NCBI RefSeq assembly: GCF_030272615.1
Contig: NC_081414.1
Coordinates: 911,157,009-911,221,008, forward strand
Direction of reading: 5' to 3'
DNA from: Cryptomeria japonica
Lineage: Eukaryota > Streptophyta > Pinopsida > Cupressales > Cupressaceae
DNA length: 64,000 nucleotides
The position numbers and the translations under genes are program-made. Shown piece by piece: positions 44,081 through 55,543 of this stretch. The notes below the pieces were generated by a model. The model was not told the origin of the DNA. It did not search any database and worked only from the letters and a program-made list of their open reading frames with translations. Position 1 is the stretch's first letter. Every line of letters starts with the position of its first letter.

Positions 44081-45611
44081 TGTGATGTCCCCATTTTTTA
44101 GGAAGAAATAATAATAGTAATAATAATAATAGAAATGGTCAAAAGGCTATGAAATAGAGATATCTGAATTTGGCATATTCAGACTTATCAGGGCTGCTGT
44201 GTGGAGTTGCTTCTGCAGATATAATATTATATTCCATGAATATTCCATTATACCTTCTACTGATTTATTTGAGAACATTATATCCTAAGACATCGCTGCA
44301 GTTTAACTATTAATGCAAATGATCAAATGAATGAGTGGTATTTTATATTGCCAGCCGTACACCTCTAAAAGGGAAAGAGGGGACAACTTCTGACAATATC
44401 TGACACAAACTTGTTTGTCTGATGTAATACCCCTACATAAATACTTATTCGAATTAATAATGTTCTTATATTAATGTTAAATTGTATTATATATGTGCCC
44501 ATCATATAATTAGTCATTACCGTTAAAAATATGAAAGTAATCACTGCCGTCAAAATTAAATAACTAAACATTACTATTAGAATACAAGGGCACCGTTTTA
44601 TGATGAAAGGACATCGTTCCAACAGCAAATCGAATCATTATGGAAAGGCACTTAAACATGATTAGTCCGAGTTAGAAAGAAACATTACAACTGCGGTGAA
44701 AGACTGTGACCCCTTTTGAAGGGATAGCCACATCTAAAATATTTTCTCTCCTCAAAAGGAACATAAAGGTATAAGTAGAGAAGACCCGATAGGATAATTA
44801 GGCATGGAGGAAGTTAAGAAAAAGGAGGGATATAAAAAGTAAATAAAACAAATAATATTAATAAAATCAGATCGGAACTGGTATTAAGTTACAGGCAGTA
44901 ACATTCTTGTTCTGGGTAGTATGCATGGTATGCACTTAATATGTATGCTTAATATATGAAGCCTGCTGATGTTCTTATAGAGGATTTATTAGTATTATAA
45001 ATATTGATGATATATATAATAATTATAATTATTATATATTATAATAACACTTAAAATAAATAAGAATATATAATATATATTTATAATGTCTTAATCAGAT
45101 AAATAACAATACTAGATAGTAAATCAGTAAGAAGAATTTGTTTATATATAATTCTTGTTACTACTGTCAGTATTTAAGAAGTTGGGAATTGTGATGTTTT
45201 CAAAGAGGAGCAGTCTAAATCCAAACAATAGGGTGACTCCCAAGAGAGGGTGGGGGTCAGCGTCCCGAGAACCTTGAGGGACAGGGTCCCAAGATAGGGT
45301 AAGGGCTTGGATCTGTAAACTTTGAGGGAACCTATTGTATTTGGTATCTAAGCGCTTTGGTAACATTCACATCCTCTTCTTCCTTAAAACTGAAGTAGTA
45401 ACAAAGTTTGACACTTGCGTTAAGAATTATGGATGTATGATGGATGAGCAAGTTACTTGTTAAGAAAATAATTGATTGAACTATGGAATATCACTGATTT
45501 GATTCATGTTAAGATAGAATTGTCTCCTAATCAATTTAGTTTAAGTCATAAGTACATTGAAATAGGTTAATTATGGTTAAAACAGGCCTAAACCTAGTAG
45601 GGGACATTACG
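44081..45611 (+). mobile_element. Probable solo LTR
   Basis: The start TGTGATGTCCCC and the end GGGGACATTACG are near-perfect inverted copies. Flanks are TATAT (44076-44080) and TGTAT (45612-45616), a four-of-five match for a decayed target duplication. Length is 1531 bases. A plus-strand TATA box (GGATATAAAAAG) lies at about 44830-44841. GACGGCAG/ATTACCG words and an AT-rich block (45000-45095) lie inside. The last base of the expected ACA is G. Confidence 0.62.
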
Positions 45612-45938
45612 TGTATACCTAGGTAATTACATGATTAGTTATTCATCATTATGATGGAAGCTGACAAGACAAGACACGACTTCAATATGATGGAAGCTGT
45701 GTAATTACAAATTCCGAGCTACTCTCAAATATGAAAAAGACCTAGAAAGAAATAACAAAGAATGGAGTAGGCTGTGGTTTGAAGCATGATAATTTCCCCT
45801 TCTCTGCTCTGCGACTGAAACAATTCAACACACTACATAGTTTCAAGAATTTGATGTAAAAGCAATGCATCGCATCAAGACTGCCTTTGGTCAATTTGTA
45901 GTTTTTTCAACTGTGTGAACTTAGTAAATAGGATAGAT

Positions 45939-46040
45939 TTTTTTTCACAGGAGCTTTACACCTCAAGGGACTGGCCCTTGAACGGTACATTTTTTTCACA
46001 GGAGCTTTACACCTCAAGGGACTGGCCCTTGAACGGTACA
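45939..46040. repeat. Perfect tandem duplication of 51 bases
   Basis: Two identical copies, 45939-45989 and 45990-46040, each containing TTTTTTTCACAGGAGC and GGCCCTTGAACGGTACA. As the copies show no difference, the duplication is recent. The length is a multiple of three, but no gene is involved. Confidence 0.93.
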
Positions 46041-46195
46041 TTATCCAAACCAAAGACAAGGTTAATTGATTTTTTTTAGGATTGTGCGGATAAATATTCA
46101 AAAATTTGTTCAGAAGATGACATTTTGGAAGCCTTTAGACAGTGGTTTCTACTTTGGCAAACAGTCAGTGTGAAAAGAGCACAGTGACACAACAA

Positions 46196-46317
46196 GAATC
46201 TTAGCAACATTATTATTTAATCTTCCATAACGATCAAAAATCTTAGCAACATAATTATTTCATCTTCCATAAAGTTAAAAAATCTTAGCAACATAATTAT
46301 TTAGTCTTTTATTAAGT
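46196..46317. repeat. Three tandem copies of about 45 bases
   Basis: Units beginning AATCTTAGCAACAT.ATTATTT and ending in CATAA.G.T.AAA repeat three times with small changes. The unit is AT-rich and without coding sense. Confidence 0.8.
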
Positions 46318-47055
46318 TCTAAATATTTAGTTACTTAGAAAAATACAACTTAATGTCCCGGATTCAGTAATCTTGAACAATCATAGAGTACTAAAGACCT
46401 ACCTGAAACCATATCCTTAATCTTGGAAATGGGAAAATCTTAAACACCATCACACGAATGAAATCAAGTAATAGAAGAAGAAAACATAGTTGAGTGGTTT
46501 GTGCTTGTTATTTACCGGATGCAGATCATAAAGTCATAACCTCCTGGGTTTAGGATAAATCTCTTTTCTGGATGAAGTGTTTGCAGTTCATGGTAAACTT
46601 ACTTAGGTTTTAGTAATGCCCGAACTACCCAAAAATTCTGTACTTTTAAGTTTGCCATAATTTTTAGTTTGAAAATCAGTTTATGCATCTGATTATGTCG
46701 TGCCTTCTCACTATTATTTCTGTCTGTGCTATGTAAATAGCCATTTCTTACGGATGTTTTTATTTAGAAATATTAATTAATGCCTTTTTGTTCTAATTCC
46801 TGCATGGAATTAATCTTATAAAATCATGCTTATGTCCAGAATCACTATTGTTTTTAGTGAATATCTTGTTCTAGTGGGCTTATTTGGCGTTCAACTGCTG
46901 GACATTGAAGTCCTGCGCAAATTACTGTTTTTTTGGATGCCATGGTTCTTCTATTTGTGTTGGAAATTTTATTACATTTCTGTTAAGCTCACTTTGGAAG
47001 GAAGGCTTTAAATGCTTGAAGTGCATTGAGTTTTCAAATCATGATTATGCTACAG

Positions 47056-47129
47056 GTTTATACCTTCACGGTATTACGGAGAATGAGCTTATTGTGGACA
47101 CATCAAGAGGAGAGAGACTTCAAATCAAT
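47056..47129 (+). CDS. ERGIC3: ERGIC3/ERV46-like ER-Golgi cargo receptor, exon 2
   Basis: After the acceptor TGCTACAG the exon reads LYLHGITENELIVDTSRGER, then LQIN, and ends at ATCAAT|GTAAGATAC. With the base carried from exon 1 it makes exactly 25 codons, so the next intron is phase 0. This matches the start of the lumenal domain of ERV46/ERGIC3, where VDTSRGE is conserved. The next conserved block (FDVTFPAL-like) is not found in the following 16.9 kb. Either intron 2 is longer than that or the gene is cut; the first is likelier given intron 1. Confidence 0.93.
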
Positions 47130-48610
47130 GTAAGATACTTGAATTTTCATTTAACTGGTCATGCTCATCTTTCTCAGTTTCTGAACTTAATTCATTCATT
47201 CCTATGAAATACCATTCATTTCTGCAGTGAAAAATTGCAAATGACTTGTTTCTGTATAAATAAATTAATAGCTAGCTGCAAGATTGCTCATGTTTGCCTC
47301 TGGTTTTTAGAAATTGGTTAAATTTTCAATTCAGTCTGCAACTAAGGTTTTGGAAGCAAATAGCCAATAGAGTTGACATAGATAGTTTTCTCCTCATTAG
47401 TATCTATGTAATGGCCTTAACAGATGTCAGTTAGTTGGCTCTTATTAGTTTGTTGGTAGTTATACCTTACTTGACAGTTAGGATTTAGTTGGCATTGTCC
47501 AAAATCGGTTGACGATGAACACTTAAATTTGTTGCATGCTTTAACATTATGAAAGAATCATTGCTTCTCTCTTTCTCTCTAAACTCTCGAGTGTTATATT
47601 TCATTCTCCCTAGATGGTATCAGTTCCCAAGTACATGGATCTTTGGGGTTGAAGTTCAAGGTTGAGGTTGGAGTCCTACCAATATCTGAGGAGACAGAGA
47701 TGATGCATGACAGAGCCTAGGGTTTTGTCATCTGTGGAATAAGCGTTCATAGAACAGTTCAGACAAGGACATCTACACATGAGAAGAGGCTCACACATTA
47801 CTGCAGAAACAGATTCTGGAAACCTGAACACAATTTTGCTTTTCAGAGATGATTGTGATTGATTTAAGACAGTTCTATTTTTCTGAGTTTACATTCCTGT
47901 AGCAGATCAGATACTTTTCTGGGACTCTAAGGGAAGGAAGGTTGTATTAGTGTTTTCATTTGTCTTTTTCAAGGTGACACAAAATGGAGCAGTAAACCTA
48001 AGTAAAGACTACATTTAATAGAAAGCTACAACTTAAAGTAGACACATAACATCAATACAAGGCTTGACATTATAATCCACTTTTGATCCAATTAATGAAA
48101 TTATATCTGCAGTAAATGCAGACACAAGAAATAACAGATTGAACAATAATTTCAGCAGCATGAGCATAGCATCAACTATCATAAACAGTTTTGTGCTCCG
48201 GGAACTTATTTATAAGGTGACAAAAACCCAATTTTAAGGATTTAGGATTCTAATTAATTTATCACAAAAACCATTGTCTTTAAAGAAAAATGCGTAAAGG
48301 CTATTAACAAATACCCTAGGGCCTAGACAAAGCTTAAGTAAAAGTTGACTAAAACAATGAAACACTGTAAAAATGGGCACTCAACTACTCTGTCCAAATT
48401 AGAACGTCCAAAAAAGCAATTGCTAAAAATGATAATTTTTGAAAATAGCAGTTTTGTTTTGAAACATAGTGGACCTTCTAAAGAATCTTGAAACTCTAAC
48501 AACCAATGCACTGACAACTTCATCAATCATGGAAATACCATTATCACAAGTCTGACTCCAAGGTTCCGATAGTTAGATCTTGACTTGCTCTTGGATAGAC
48601 TCAGTGATTG
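47130..48610 (+). other. Start of intron 2
   Basis: It begins GTAAGATACTTG. No gene is seen. Around 47340-47627 is sequence like a decayed LTR followed by TGGTATCAG at 47615-47623, a possible initiator-Met primer site. AGTTGGCTCTTATTAG words and a CTCTCTTTCTCTC stretch precede it. From 47700 to 48610 nothing is recognisable. Exon 3 is not present. Confidence 0.5.
47340..47627 (+). mobile_element. Possible decayed LTR end with primer site
   Basis: TTCATTCTCCCTAGATGGTATCAGTTCCC resembles an LTR end followed by the initiator-Met primer site, of which nine bases match. The preceding 250 bases contain repeated GTTAGTTGG and GTTGGTAG words. No coding region follows, so a short non-autonomous LTR element or a decayed copy is possible. 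Confidence 0.3.
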
Positions 48611-49160
48611 TGATGTGATTTGCTGGAATCACAAGGGGACTTACGTTGATACTTGAATGCCAGAATGCAGCTAGAACGTGGAAGTTTATTTGACTTTAAA
48701 AAAGATAAAAAGCATTGAGGGTTAAGAATACTAGTCTAATTCTAGGAATGTAAGAGACTATGAATGATTTAGTGAAACTCAACTAGACTTTGCTTTGCCA
48801 TGCAACAACTCCACAAAGTTTAGTGCAATCTTCTAAGGAGAGCAAAATTTTGTACCAACAATATAGACACCATCAATGCAATGCATATCAATGAGTGAGT
48901 AGCAATCGAAGTTAAGTTCATGAAGAGAGTTCAATTGACCACGCAAGATACTTCACAATTAGTGAAATACTAGTAGTATGAACATAAGAATTTCACCATT
49001 AATCATCCATAATAGCTTCTATCCATCTAACCAACATAAAAATAAATGAGAATTAGAGACCATGCAAAATGTTGAATCAACGTATGAAATTCACCAGCTT
49101 CTTGCAACAATGTCTTGACAACAATCTTTCTTTTCTCCTACTCTACTCTACTTACTATCT

Positions 49161-49191
49161 AACTATTGACTATTGACTATTGACTATTGTC
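49161..49191. repeat. Short tandem repeat ACTATTG
   Basis: Four copies of a seven-base unit, the last with one change, directly before the insertion point of element F. Confidence 0.85.
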
Positions 49192-49197
49192 TATTAA

Positions 49198-50054
49198 TGT
49201 TGTTTATAATTAGGGCCTGGCGGATTCCAATTGCCTTGGGCAACATTGGAATCCGCCTAAGGGGGGGCCAGCTCCTTCTCCATTATATAGGGCCAAGCCC
49301 TATACCTTTCGGCTCTCCAAAAGATCCCCACGCTACACCTTGATAGGGCCGACCCTATCTTCTTCACACAAAAGAAATTAAATGAATTAAAGAAATTAAA
49401 AGGATTAAGCCGACTTGATTAGGAGTGTTTGCTCTCCTATAAATAAGACACATACCTATCACAATAGCATTCAAGGCAGTCCTCAAGTAAATGCGAAATA
49501 TATCCTTCTTGTGTAGTGAACTCCTTTACAAGCAGCAGATCACAACGAGCCTCATTCATAGGTAGCAGATTATCAGTTAGGTTACAGTGAACTCCATGTA
49601 GGTGCAGATCACAACGAACTTCATGTATGTGCACAGATCCAATTGATGATCACAGCGAACTCCATGTATGTGCAGCAGATCTAATTGGTGATCACAAGTT
49701 ATCATCATAGATAGGGATCTCCATTGAAGACTCAAGCAAAGGACTGTAAATTATAATCACAGTCAACAAACTAGCTGTGTAGTCTTCTATATCATCTTCC
49801 TTGTGACTGCAACTTCTATACTCCAGATAAGTGTGTAATTGTCAATTGAATCTAAAACCATAATCAGATCTGAGGATCTTTTCTGGCTGGGTTTTTCCTC
49901 CTAGGAGGTTTTCCTAGGGTAATTTTTGTCTTGTCTTTTTTGCATTCAGTTCTTACTATGCTTAAATCTTAGAATCAATAAATCTAATTAACCTAGTTAG
50001 AAACAAATTCTAATTTTCTGAGTTTCATCTAATCTAAAAGTACTAAAGTTAACA
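49198..50054 (+). repeat. 5' LTR of element F
   Basis: It runs from TGTTGTTTATAATTAGGG to CTAAAGTTAACA. Inside are ATAGGGCC words in inverted pairs (49288-49310, 49342-49355), a TATA box at 49438-49445 and, downstream, five degenerate copies of GATCACAGCGAACTCCATGT with CAGCAGATC (49545-49690). Confidence 0.95.
49437..49447 (+). promoter_or_regulatory. TATA box of element F
   Basis: CTATAAATAAG, the usual form of a plant TATA box, 240 bases into the LTR. The same site is at about 54893-54903 in the 3' LTR. Transcription would start near 49470. Confidence 0.75.
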
Positions 50055-50066
50055 TGTTATCAGAGC
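50055..50066 (+). promoter_or_regulatory. Primer-binding site of element F
   Basis: TGTTATCAGAGC, one mismatch to the initiator tRNA-Met complement, directly after the LTR end. Confidence 0.9.
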
Positions 50067-50132
50067 TATAGGCTAGATCAAACTTTCAGATTCAGAATTC
50101 AGTACTCCTTTATTTTCAGATTGGTGTAGCAT

Positions 50133-52241
50133 TTGCAGGTTAGGTCAATGGGGCTGAAAGTTGAAGATAGGCTTGATGGGAATCTCAATTTTACTGCATG
50201 GAAAGTTCGAATCAAGTTGGCTCTAGAGGAAGAAGATCTTCTCCAATTCATAAAAGCAAAAGAGCTAACTGAACCTACGGATGCAGCCGAGCTAAAACAA
50301 TTCAAAAAGGATGCTGTCAAGGCCAGGAAGATTCTCATTGATTCAGTCAAAGACCACCTAGTCACCTCTATTGCCTCATTCACCACTGCAAGGGAAATGT
50401 TCAGCCATTTACAAGGTACATATGAAGTTAACAATCTCAGTAGGGCAATTACTTTAAGACAACAACTACTTAATATCAAAATGGCAAAAGAAGATTCTGT
50501 TATTTCCTACTTTATGAGAATTTCAGAACTAAAGAATCAGCTAGGTTTAATTGGCCATAACATGGAAGACAAAGACCTTGTCATGATTGCCTTAAATGGT
50601 CTACCTCACTCATGGGAGTTATTTATCCAAACCATAAGTGGCAGGACTGAGTTACCTACCTTTGATTGCCTTAAAAATGATTGTATCCAAGAAGAGTCTT
50701 GCCTCATCACAAGAGGGCAAACCAAAAGTTCCCACTTAGATGATCATCACATGCTTGCAGCTCAATGCAAGAAAGGGGGAAATTGGAAGAAACCTTATCC
50801 AAAAAGAAATAGGGAATTCAGACCATTTAGTTCCCAACACCCTTGGAAGAAAACAAGAGATACTTCTTGTGTCCGATGCTTTAGATGTGACAAATTTGGT
50901 CACTATGCTAAAGAATGTCAGTATAACCCCAACCAAAGTGAAGCCAACCTAAATGAAGTATCAGAACAAAATGATGACTTCTTATTCATCTCCGCTCTAT
51001 CTAGCAATATTCCCTCAGATAGCAATACTTGGTTGATTGACAGTGGTGCCTCCAGACACATCACAGGCTACTGTGATCACCTTTCAGACTTGGTAGAAAA
51101 GGATACCAGCCTTCATGTAGTAATTGGTGATGATGCTCGTTATTCGGTAAGAGGTTCTGGCTCTACTTCTCTAAATTTAGATTCTGGTATTTCCTTGCAC
51201 CTCAGTGATATCTTGTTTGTTCCTGGAATTAAAAGAAACCTAATTTCCATTTCTTCTCTAGAAGATAAAGGTTATCAAATTGCATTTTCTGAGGGAAAAG
51301 TTCTTGCGTGGCCTAATAAATCTAGTTTTAAATCTGCTCGCATAATTGGTCATAGATATGATAGTCTTTATAAGCTCTCTACTAACCCTATCCAAGCACT
51401 CATTAATGAGGTTCCTGAATCCTGTGAGTTATGGCATAGAAGACTTGGACACTTGCATTATCAAGCTCTTCCATCCCTTGAAAAGTTAGTCAAAGGTATG
51501 CCTAAACTCAGTCAAATCCATGATAATGCTTGTAAAGGTTGTGCCATAGGTAAAAATGTTAAAAGTCCATTTCATAAAAGTGAAAATAGAGCTAAAGACA
51601 AACTAGAACTTGTTCACTCTGATTTATGTGGTCCTATGTCTATAGCATCTCCTAGTGGATTTCTTTATTATGTAATCTTCATAGATGATTTCTCTAGGAA
51701 AACTTGGATCTACTTCTTGAAATCTAAAGAATCTGATGAAGTCTTAAGTAAATTCAAAGAGTTTAAAGCATTAACTGAAAACTCCTCTGGTAAAAGAATT
51801 AAATGTTTAAGATTTGACAATGGAGGTGAGTACACCTTCGGTAGCTTTTATGATTTTTATGTTGAGTCAGGAATTAAGAGGGAGTTTTGTGTTCCATACA
51901 ATCCTCAACAAAATGGTGTTGCTGAAAGAAAGAATATGACTATTGTGGAGGCTGCAAAGGCTATGATTCACGATCAAGACTTGCAGACCTCCCTATGGGC
52001 AGAGGCCTCCAGAACAGTAGTATATATCCAGAATAGATGCCCTCACCGTGTTCTAAAGAACATGACCCCTGAAGAAGCCTTCACAGGATCCAAACCAGAC
52101 ATCAGTCACCTCAAAATCTTTGGAAGTCCTGTTTATGTTCATGTGCCCAAAGAAAAGCGAACCAAGTTGGAACCCTTTGGAAAGAAAGGCATGCTAGTCG
52201 GTTACAGTGAATCCTCCAAGGCATTCATGATATACATTTAG
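50133..52241 (+). pseudogene. Gag, protease and integrase part of the element F polyprotein
   Basis: The open frame has 702 codons. Gag starts with KVEDRLDGNLNFTAWK and includes LTLRQQLL-like ITLRQQLLNIKM; a zinc knuckle CFRCDKFGHYAKEC lies at about residue 250. Protease has WLIDSGASRHIT (about residue 300). Integrase has the zinc region LWHRRLGHLHY...CKGCAIGK and the three catalytic residues in HSDLCGP, RFDNGGEY and NGVAERKN. All key residues are intact. The frame ends at a stop caused by loss of one base near 52239; homology goes on in another frame. A second Met at 50148 could be the true start. Confidence 0.93.
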
Positions 52242-54172
52242 GTCAAAGGTACGTTGAGGTAAGTAGGGATGTTACATTTGAAGAAGATATTGCTTTTAAG
52301 AAATCAAAAGGTTCTTGTGTTATCAATGAAACTAATGACAATCAAGATATGAATGTTGATACTAACCCTGAGATTCAAAGGGAGCCTGCTGATCCTCCTC
52401 CTCAAGATGATCTTCATGATCCACCAGAGCCCATGAATCCCACTGATATTCCTAGCGACATTATCATTACCAAAAAGAGGCCTCTTTGGGTAAGAAACAC
52501 CATTCAAGAAGCCGAAAGATTTGCAGCTCCCAGTGGCACCTTCCGTGAAACTAAGAGACCTCAAGTTTTCTCCAACTACGTTACATTGATGTGCAATCTC
52601 ATCGAAACTGAACCTTGCAATGTTGAAGAAGCCTTGACTCATCATGCCTGGAAGCTTGCTATGGATGAAGAGTATTAGTCAATCATCAAGAATGATGTGT
52701 GGGATATTGTGCCCAGACCCAAAGGTAAATCTATTGTTTCCTCTAAATGGTTATTTAAAATTAAACATAATGCTGATGGTAGTATTGAAAAATATAAGGC
52801 TAGATTTGTAGCTCGTGGTTTTTCTCAAAAGGAAGGCATAGACTATGAAGAAACATTTGCTCCTGTTGCTAGATATACTTCTATTAGAACGATAATAGCT
52901 ATTGCTGCTGCTAGGGGTTGGAAACTACATCAGATGGATGTTAAGACTGCCTTCCTCAATGGTGTCATTGAGGAAGAGGTCTATATTGAGCAACCAGAGG
53001 GTTATGAGATTCAGGATAGATTAACCCATGTGTGCAGGTTAAAGAAAGCTCTATATGGCCTTAAACAAGCTCCTCGTGCCTGGTATGAAAGAATTGATAA
53101 ATACTTGCTAAGTCTAGGTTTTTGTAAAAATGATGCTAACTCTAACATATACTTTAAGGTAGCCAATGATGAAATGCTAATTCTAGTTCTATATGTGGAT
53201 GATCTATTCCTTACTGGTAAAGATGAACTTATTGTTGGATGCAAGAAAGAACTAGCTTCAGAATTTGAAATGAAAGACTTAGGTCTAATGCATTATTTTC
53301 TAAGTCTAGAAGTATGGCAAAGATCTAACGAAATTTTTCTAAGTCAAGGAAAATATACTATTGACATTTTGAAAAGATTTAGAATGATGGATTGTAAACC
53401 CATGTCTACTCCTATGGAATCTAACTTAAAGAAGTTAAGTGTTTTTGCAGCTAACTCTGGTTTTGCAGATCCATCAGAGTACCGACAGTTGATTGGTTCA
53501 CTAATGTATCTTGTTAACACTAGACCAGACATATGTTTTGCTGTGAATGCTCTCAGTCAGTTTATGAGCATACCCAAATATGTTCATCTTGTTGTGGCCA
53601 AGCACATCCTAAGATATTTGCGAGGCACAGTTGGTTTTGGGCTGAAGTATCCACTTAACACTCCAATAACCTTGGAAGGTTATTCAGATGCAGACTGGGC
53701 TGGAAGCGTCAAAGACAAGAAAAGCACCTCCGACATTTGTTTTAGCTTGGGATCCGCAGTGATCTCTTGGGCTTGGAGAAAACAATCCTCAGTAGCAATG
53801 AGTACTGTTGAAGCTGAGTATATTGCAGCAAGTGTAGCTTCTAGAGAAGCAGTGTGGCTTCGCAAGCTTCTTGTAGGGCTGTTTGGTCAGGCTTGGGATC
53901 CTACAGTTATTCACTGTGATAACCAGAGTTGTATTAAGATGTCCATCAATCCAGTGTTTCATGATAGGTCAAAACATATGGAAACCCACTATCATTTCAT
54001 TCGGGACATGGTGCAAAGAGGAGCTATTCAGTTGAAGTATGTCAGCACTGATGAGCAGGTTGCATATATTCTTACTAAACCTCTATCCAAAGTGAAGTTT
54101 GCGTACTTCAGGGACAAACTTGATATTATGGAAAATGAAACCCTAATTGAGAGGGAGTCTCAATCTCAGTGA
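52242..54172 (+). pseudogene. Reverse transcriptase and RNase H part of the element F polyprotein
   Basis: After the frameshift the frame resumes with QRYVEVSRDVTFEED, a Pro/Asp-rich linker (52349-52480) and the reverse transcriptase start. One in-frame TAG at 52676-52678 follows MDEEY (a Gln codon in relatives). The frame 52697-54172 (491 codons) is then uninterrupted. It has ARFVARGFSQ, QMDVKTAFLNG, LYGLKQAPRAWY, the active-site LYVDDL, GSLMYL.NTRPDI, and RNase H with YSDADWAGS, VEAEYIAAS and DNQSCI. It ends with a natural stop. Confidence 0.93.
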
Positions 54173-54184
54173 TACGTTGTGTTG

Positions 54185-54545
54185 TATCAAACCACCCTCT
54201 GCGGGCAATGTAAGGTGGTATTGTAAACTTCTTAGGGAGAAGTGTAATTATTAACCATCCTCTGTGGGCAATGTAAGATGGTATTGTAAAAGTTAACCAT
54301 CTTCTGCGGGCAATGTAAGGTGGTATTGTAAACTTCTCAGGGAGAAGTGTAATTTGTAACCATCCTTTGCGGGCAATGTAAGATGGTATTGTAAAAACTT
54401 CTCAGGGAGAAGTGTAATTGTTAAACCATCCTCTGCGGGCAATGTAATATGGTATTAGTGTAATTGTTGACCATCCTCTGTGGGCAATGTAAGATGGTAG
54501 AAAAGATCCTCTCCACCCTCTGCGGGCAATGCAAGGTGGATCCAG
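54185..54545 (+). repeat. Seven hairpin-forming repeats before the 3' LTR of element F
   Basis: A core of about 28 bases, ACCATCCTCTGYGGGCAATG followed by TAAGRTGGT, occurs at about 54190, 54256, 54298, 54359, 54426, 54471 and 54515. Its two ends (ACCACC...GGTGGT or ACCATC...GATGGT) are complementary, and in several copies both ends change together, which keeps the pairing. Longer copies are followed by TTCTCAGGGAGAAGTG, itself a short inverted repeat. It lies between the pol stop and the polypurine tract. Confidence 0.88.
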
Positions 54546-54640
54546 TCTATGCATGTGTGCAAGCTGGAAGATTATGATTATGTGGTTCCATACTTTGCTT
54601 GTGTGCAAGATGGAAGATTATGGTTACAATTCTCTGCCCT

Positions 54641-54653
54641 AATTAAGAGGGAG
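54641..54653 (+). promoter_or_regulatory. Polypurine tract of element F
   Basis: AATTAAGAGGGAG lies immediately before the 3' LTR start TGTTG. Confidence 0.8.
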
Positions 54654-55511
54654 TGTTGTTTATAATTAGGGCTTGGCGGATTCCAATTGCCTTGGGCAAC
54701 ATTGGAATCTGCCTAAGGGGGGGCCAGCTCCTCCTCCATTATATAGGGCCAAGCCCTATACCTTTCGGCTCTCCAAAAGATCCCCACGCTACACCTTGAT
54801 AGGGCCGACCCTATCTTCTTCACACAAAAGAAATTAAATGAATTAAAGAAATTAAAAGGATTAAGCCGACTTGATTAGGAGTGTTTGCTCTCCTATAAAT
54901 AAGACACATACCTATCACAATAGCATTCAAGGCAGTCCTCAAGTAAATGCGAAATATATCCTTCTTGTGGAGCGAACTCCTTTACAAGCAGTAGATCACA
55001 GCGAGCCTCATTCATAGGTAGCAGATTATCAGTTAGGTTACAGCGAACTCCATGTAGGTACAGATCACAGCGAACTTCATGTATGTGCAGCAGATCCAAT
55101 TGATGATCACAGTGAACTCCATGTATGTGCAGCAGATCTAATTGGTGATCACAAGTTATCATCATAGACAAGGATCTCCATTGAAGACTCAAGCAAAGGA
55201 CTGTAAATTATAATCACAGTCAACAAACTAGCTGTGTAGTCTTCTATATCATCTTCCTTGTGACTGCAACTTCTATACTCCAGATAAGTGTGTAATTGTC
55301 AATTGAATCTAAAACCATAATCAGATCTGAGGATCTTTTCTGGCTGGGTTTTTCCTCCTAGGAGGTTTTCCCAGGGTAATTTTTGTCTTGTCTCTTTTGC
55401 ATTCAGTTCTTACTATGCTTAAATCTGAGAATCAATAAATCTAATTAACCTAGTTAGAAACAAATTCTAATTTTCTGAGTTTCATCTAATCTGAAAGTAC
55501 TAAAGTTAACA
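54654..55511 (+). repeat. 3' LTR of element F
   Basis: It matches the 5' LTR from end to end with about eighteen differences and a one-base indel. Most differences are C/T or G/A changes in CG or CA/TG contexts (for example CACAACG against CACAGCG), as methylated repeats show. Confidence 0.95.
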
Positions 55512-55543
55512 CTATTAACCCTTTACAAATGAAGAAGTGGAGC

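Larger units (their letters stand above)
31577..47055 (+). other. Giant intron 1 of the ERGIC3-like gene (15,479 bases)
   Basis: It begins GTAAGTATCT and ends TGCTACAG. Within it lie a hAT fragment, Ty3 elements D and E, two solo LTRs, a G-rich insertion and several short duplications. Most are on either strand at random. Sequence at 31577-33280 and 45612-47055 has no recognisable transposon protein and may be ancestral intron. Phase 1 on both sides shows the exons belong together. Confidence 0.85.
45612..47055 (+). other. Right part of intron 1
   Basis: Apart from two tandem repeats (45939-46040, 46196-46317) nothing is recognisable. The last 250 bases are T-rich and end TTTTCAAATCATGATTATGCTACAG, a plausible branch region and acceptor. 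Confidence 0.5.
49198..55511 (+). mobile_element. Element F: nearly complete Ty1/copia retrotransposon
   Basis: LTRs of 857 and 858 bases flank a primer site, a gag-pol frame in copia order (gag, protease, integrase, reverse transcriptase, RNase H), a hairpin repeat array and a polypurine tract. The LTRs differ at roughly eighteen places, mostly transitions. Two lesions break the polyprotein. The flanks are a perfect seven-base direct repeat CTATTAA (49191-49197, 55512-55518), longer than the usual five. It is the best preserved element of the window and lies in family G copy 1 in intron 2 of the host gene, in the sense orientation. Confidence 0.95.

Noticed and set aside
45142-45366. Minus-strand frame with SWDPVPQGSRDADPHP
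   Set aside because: It lies inside the probable solo LTR and reflects GGGACAGGGTCCC-like words, not a protein family.
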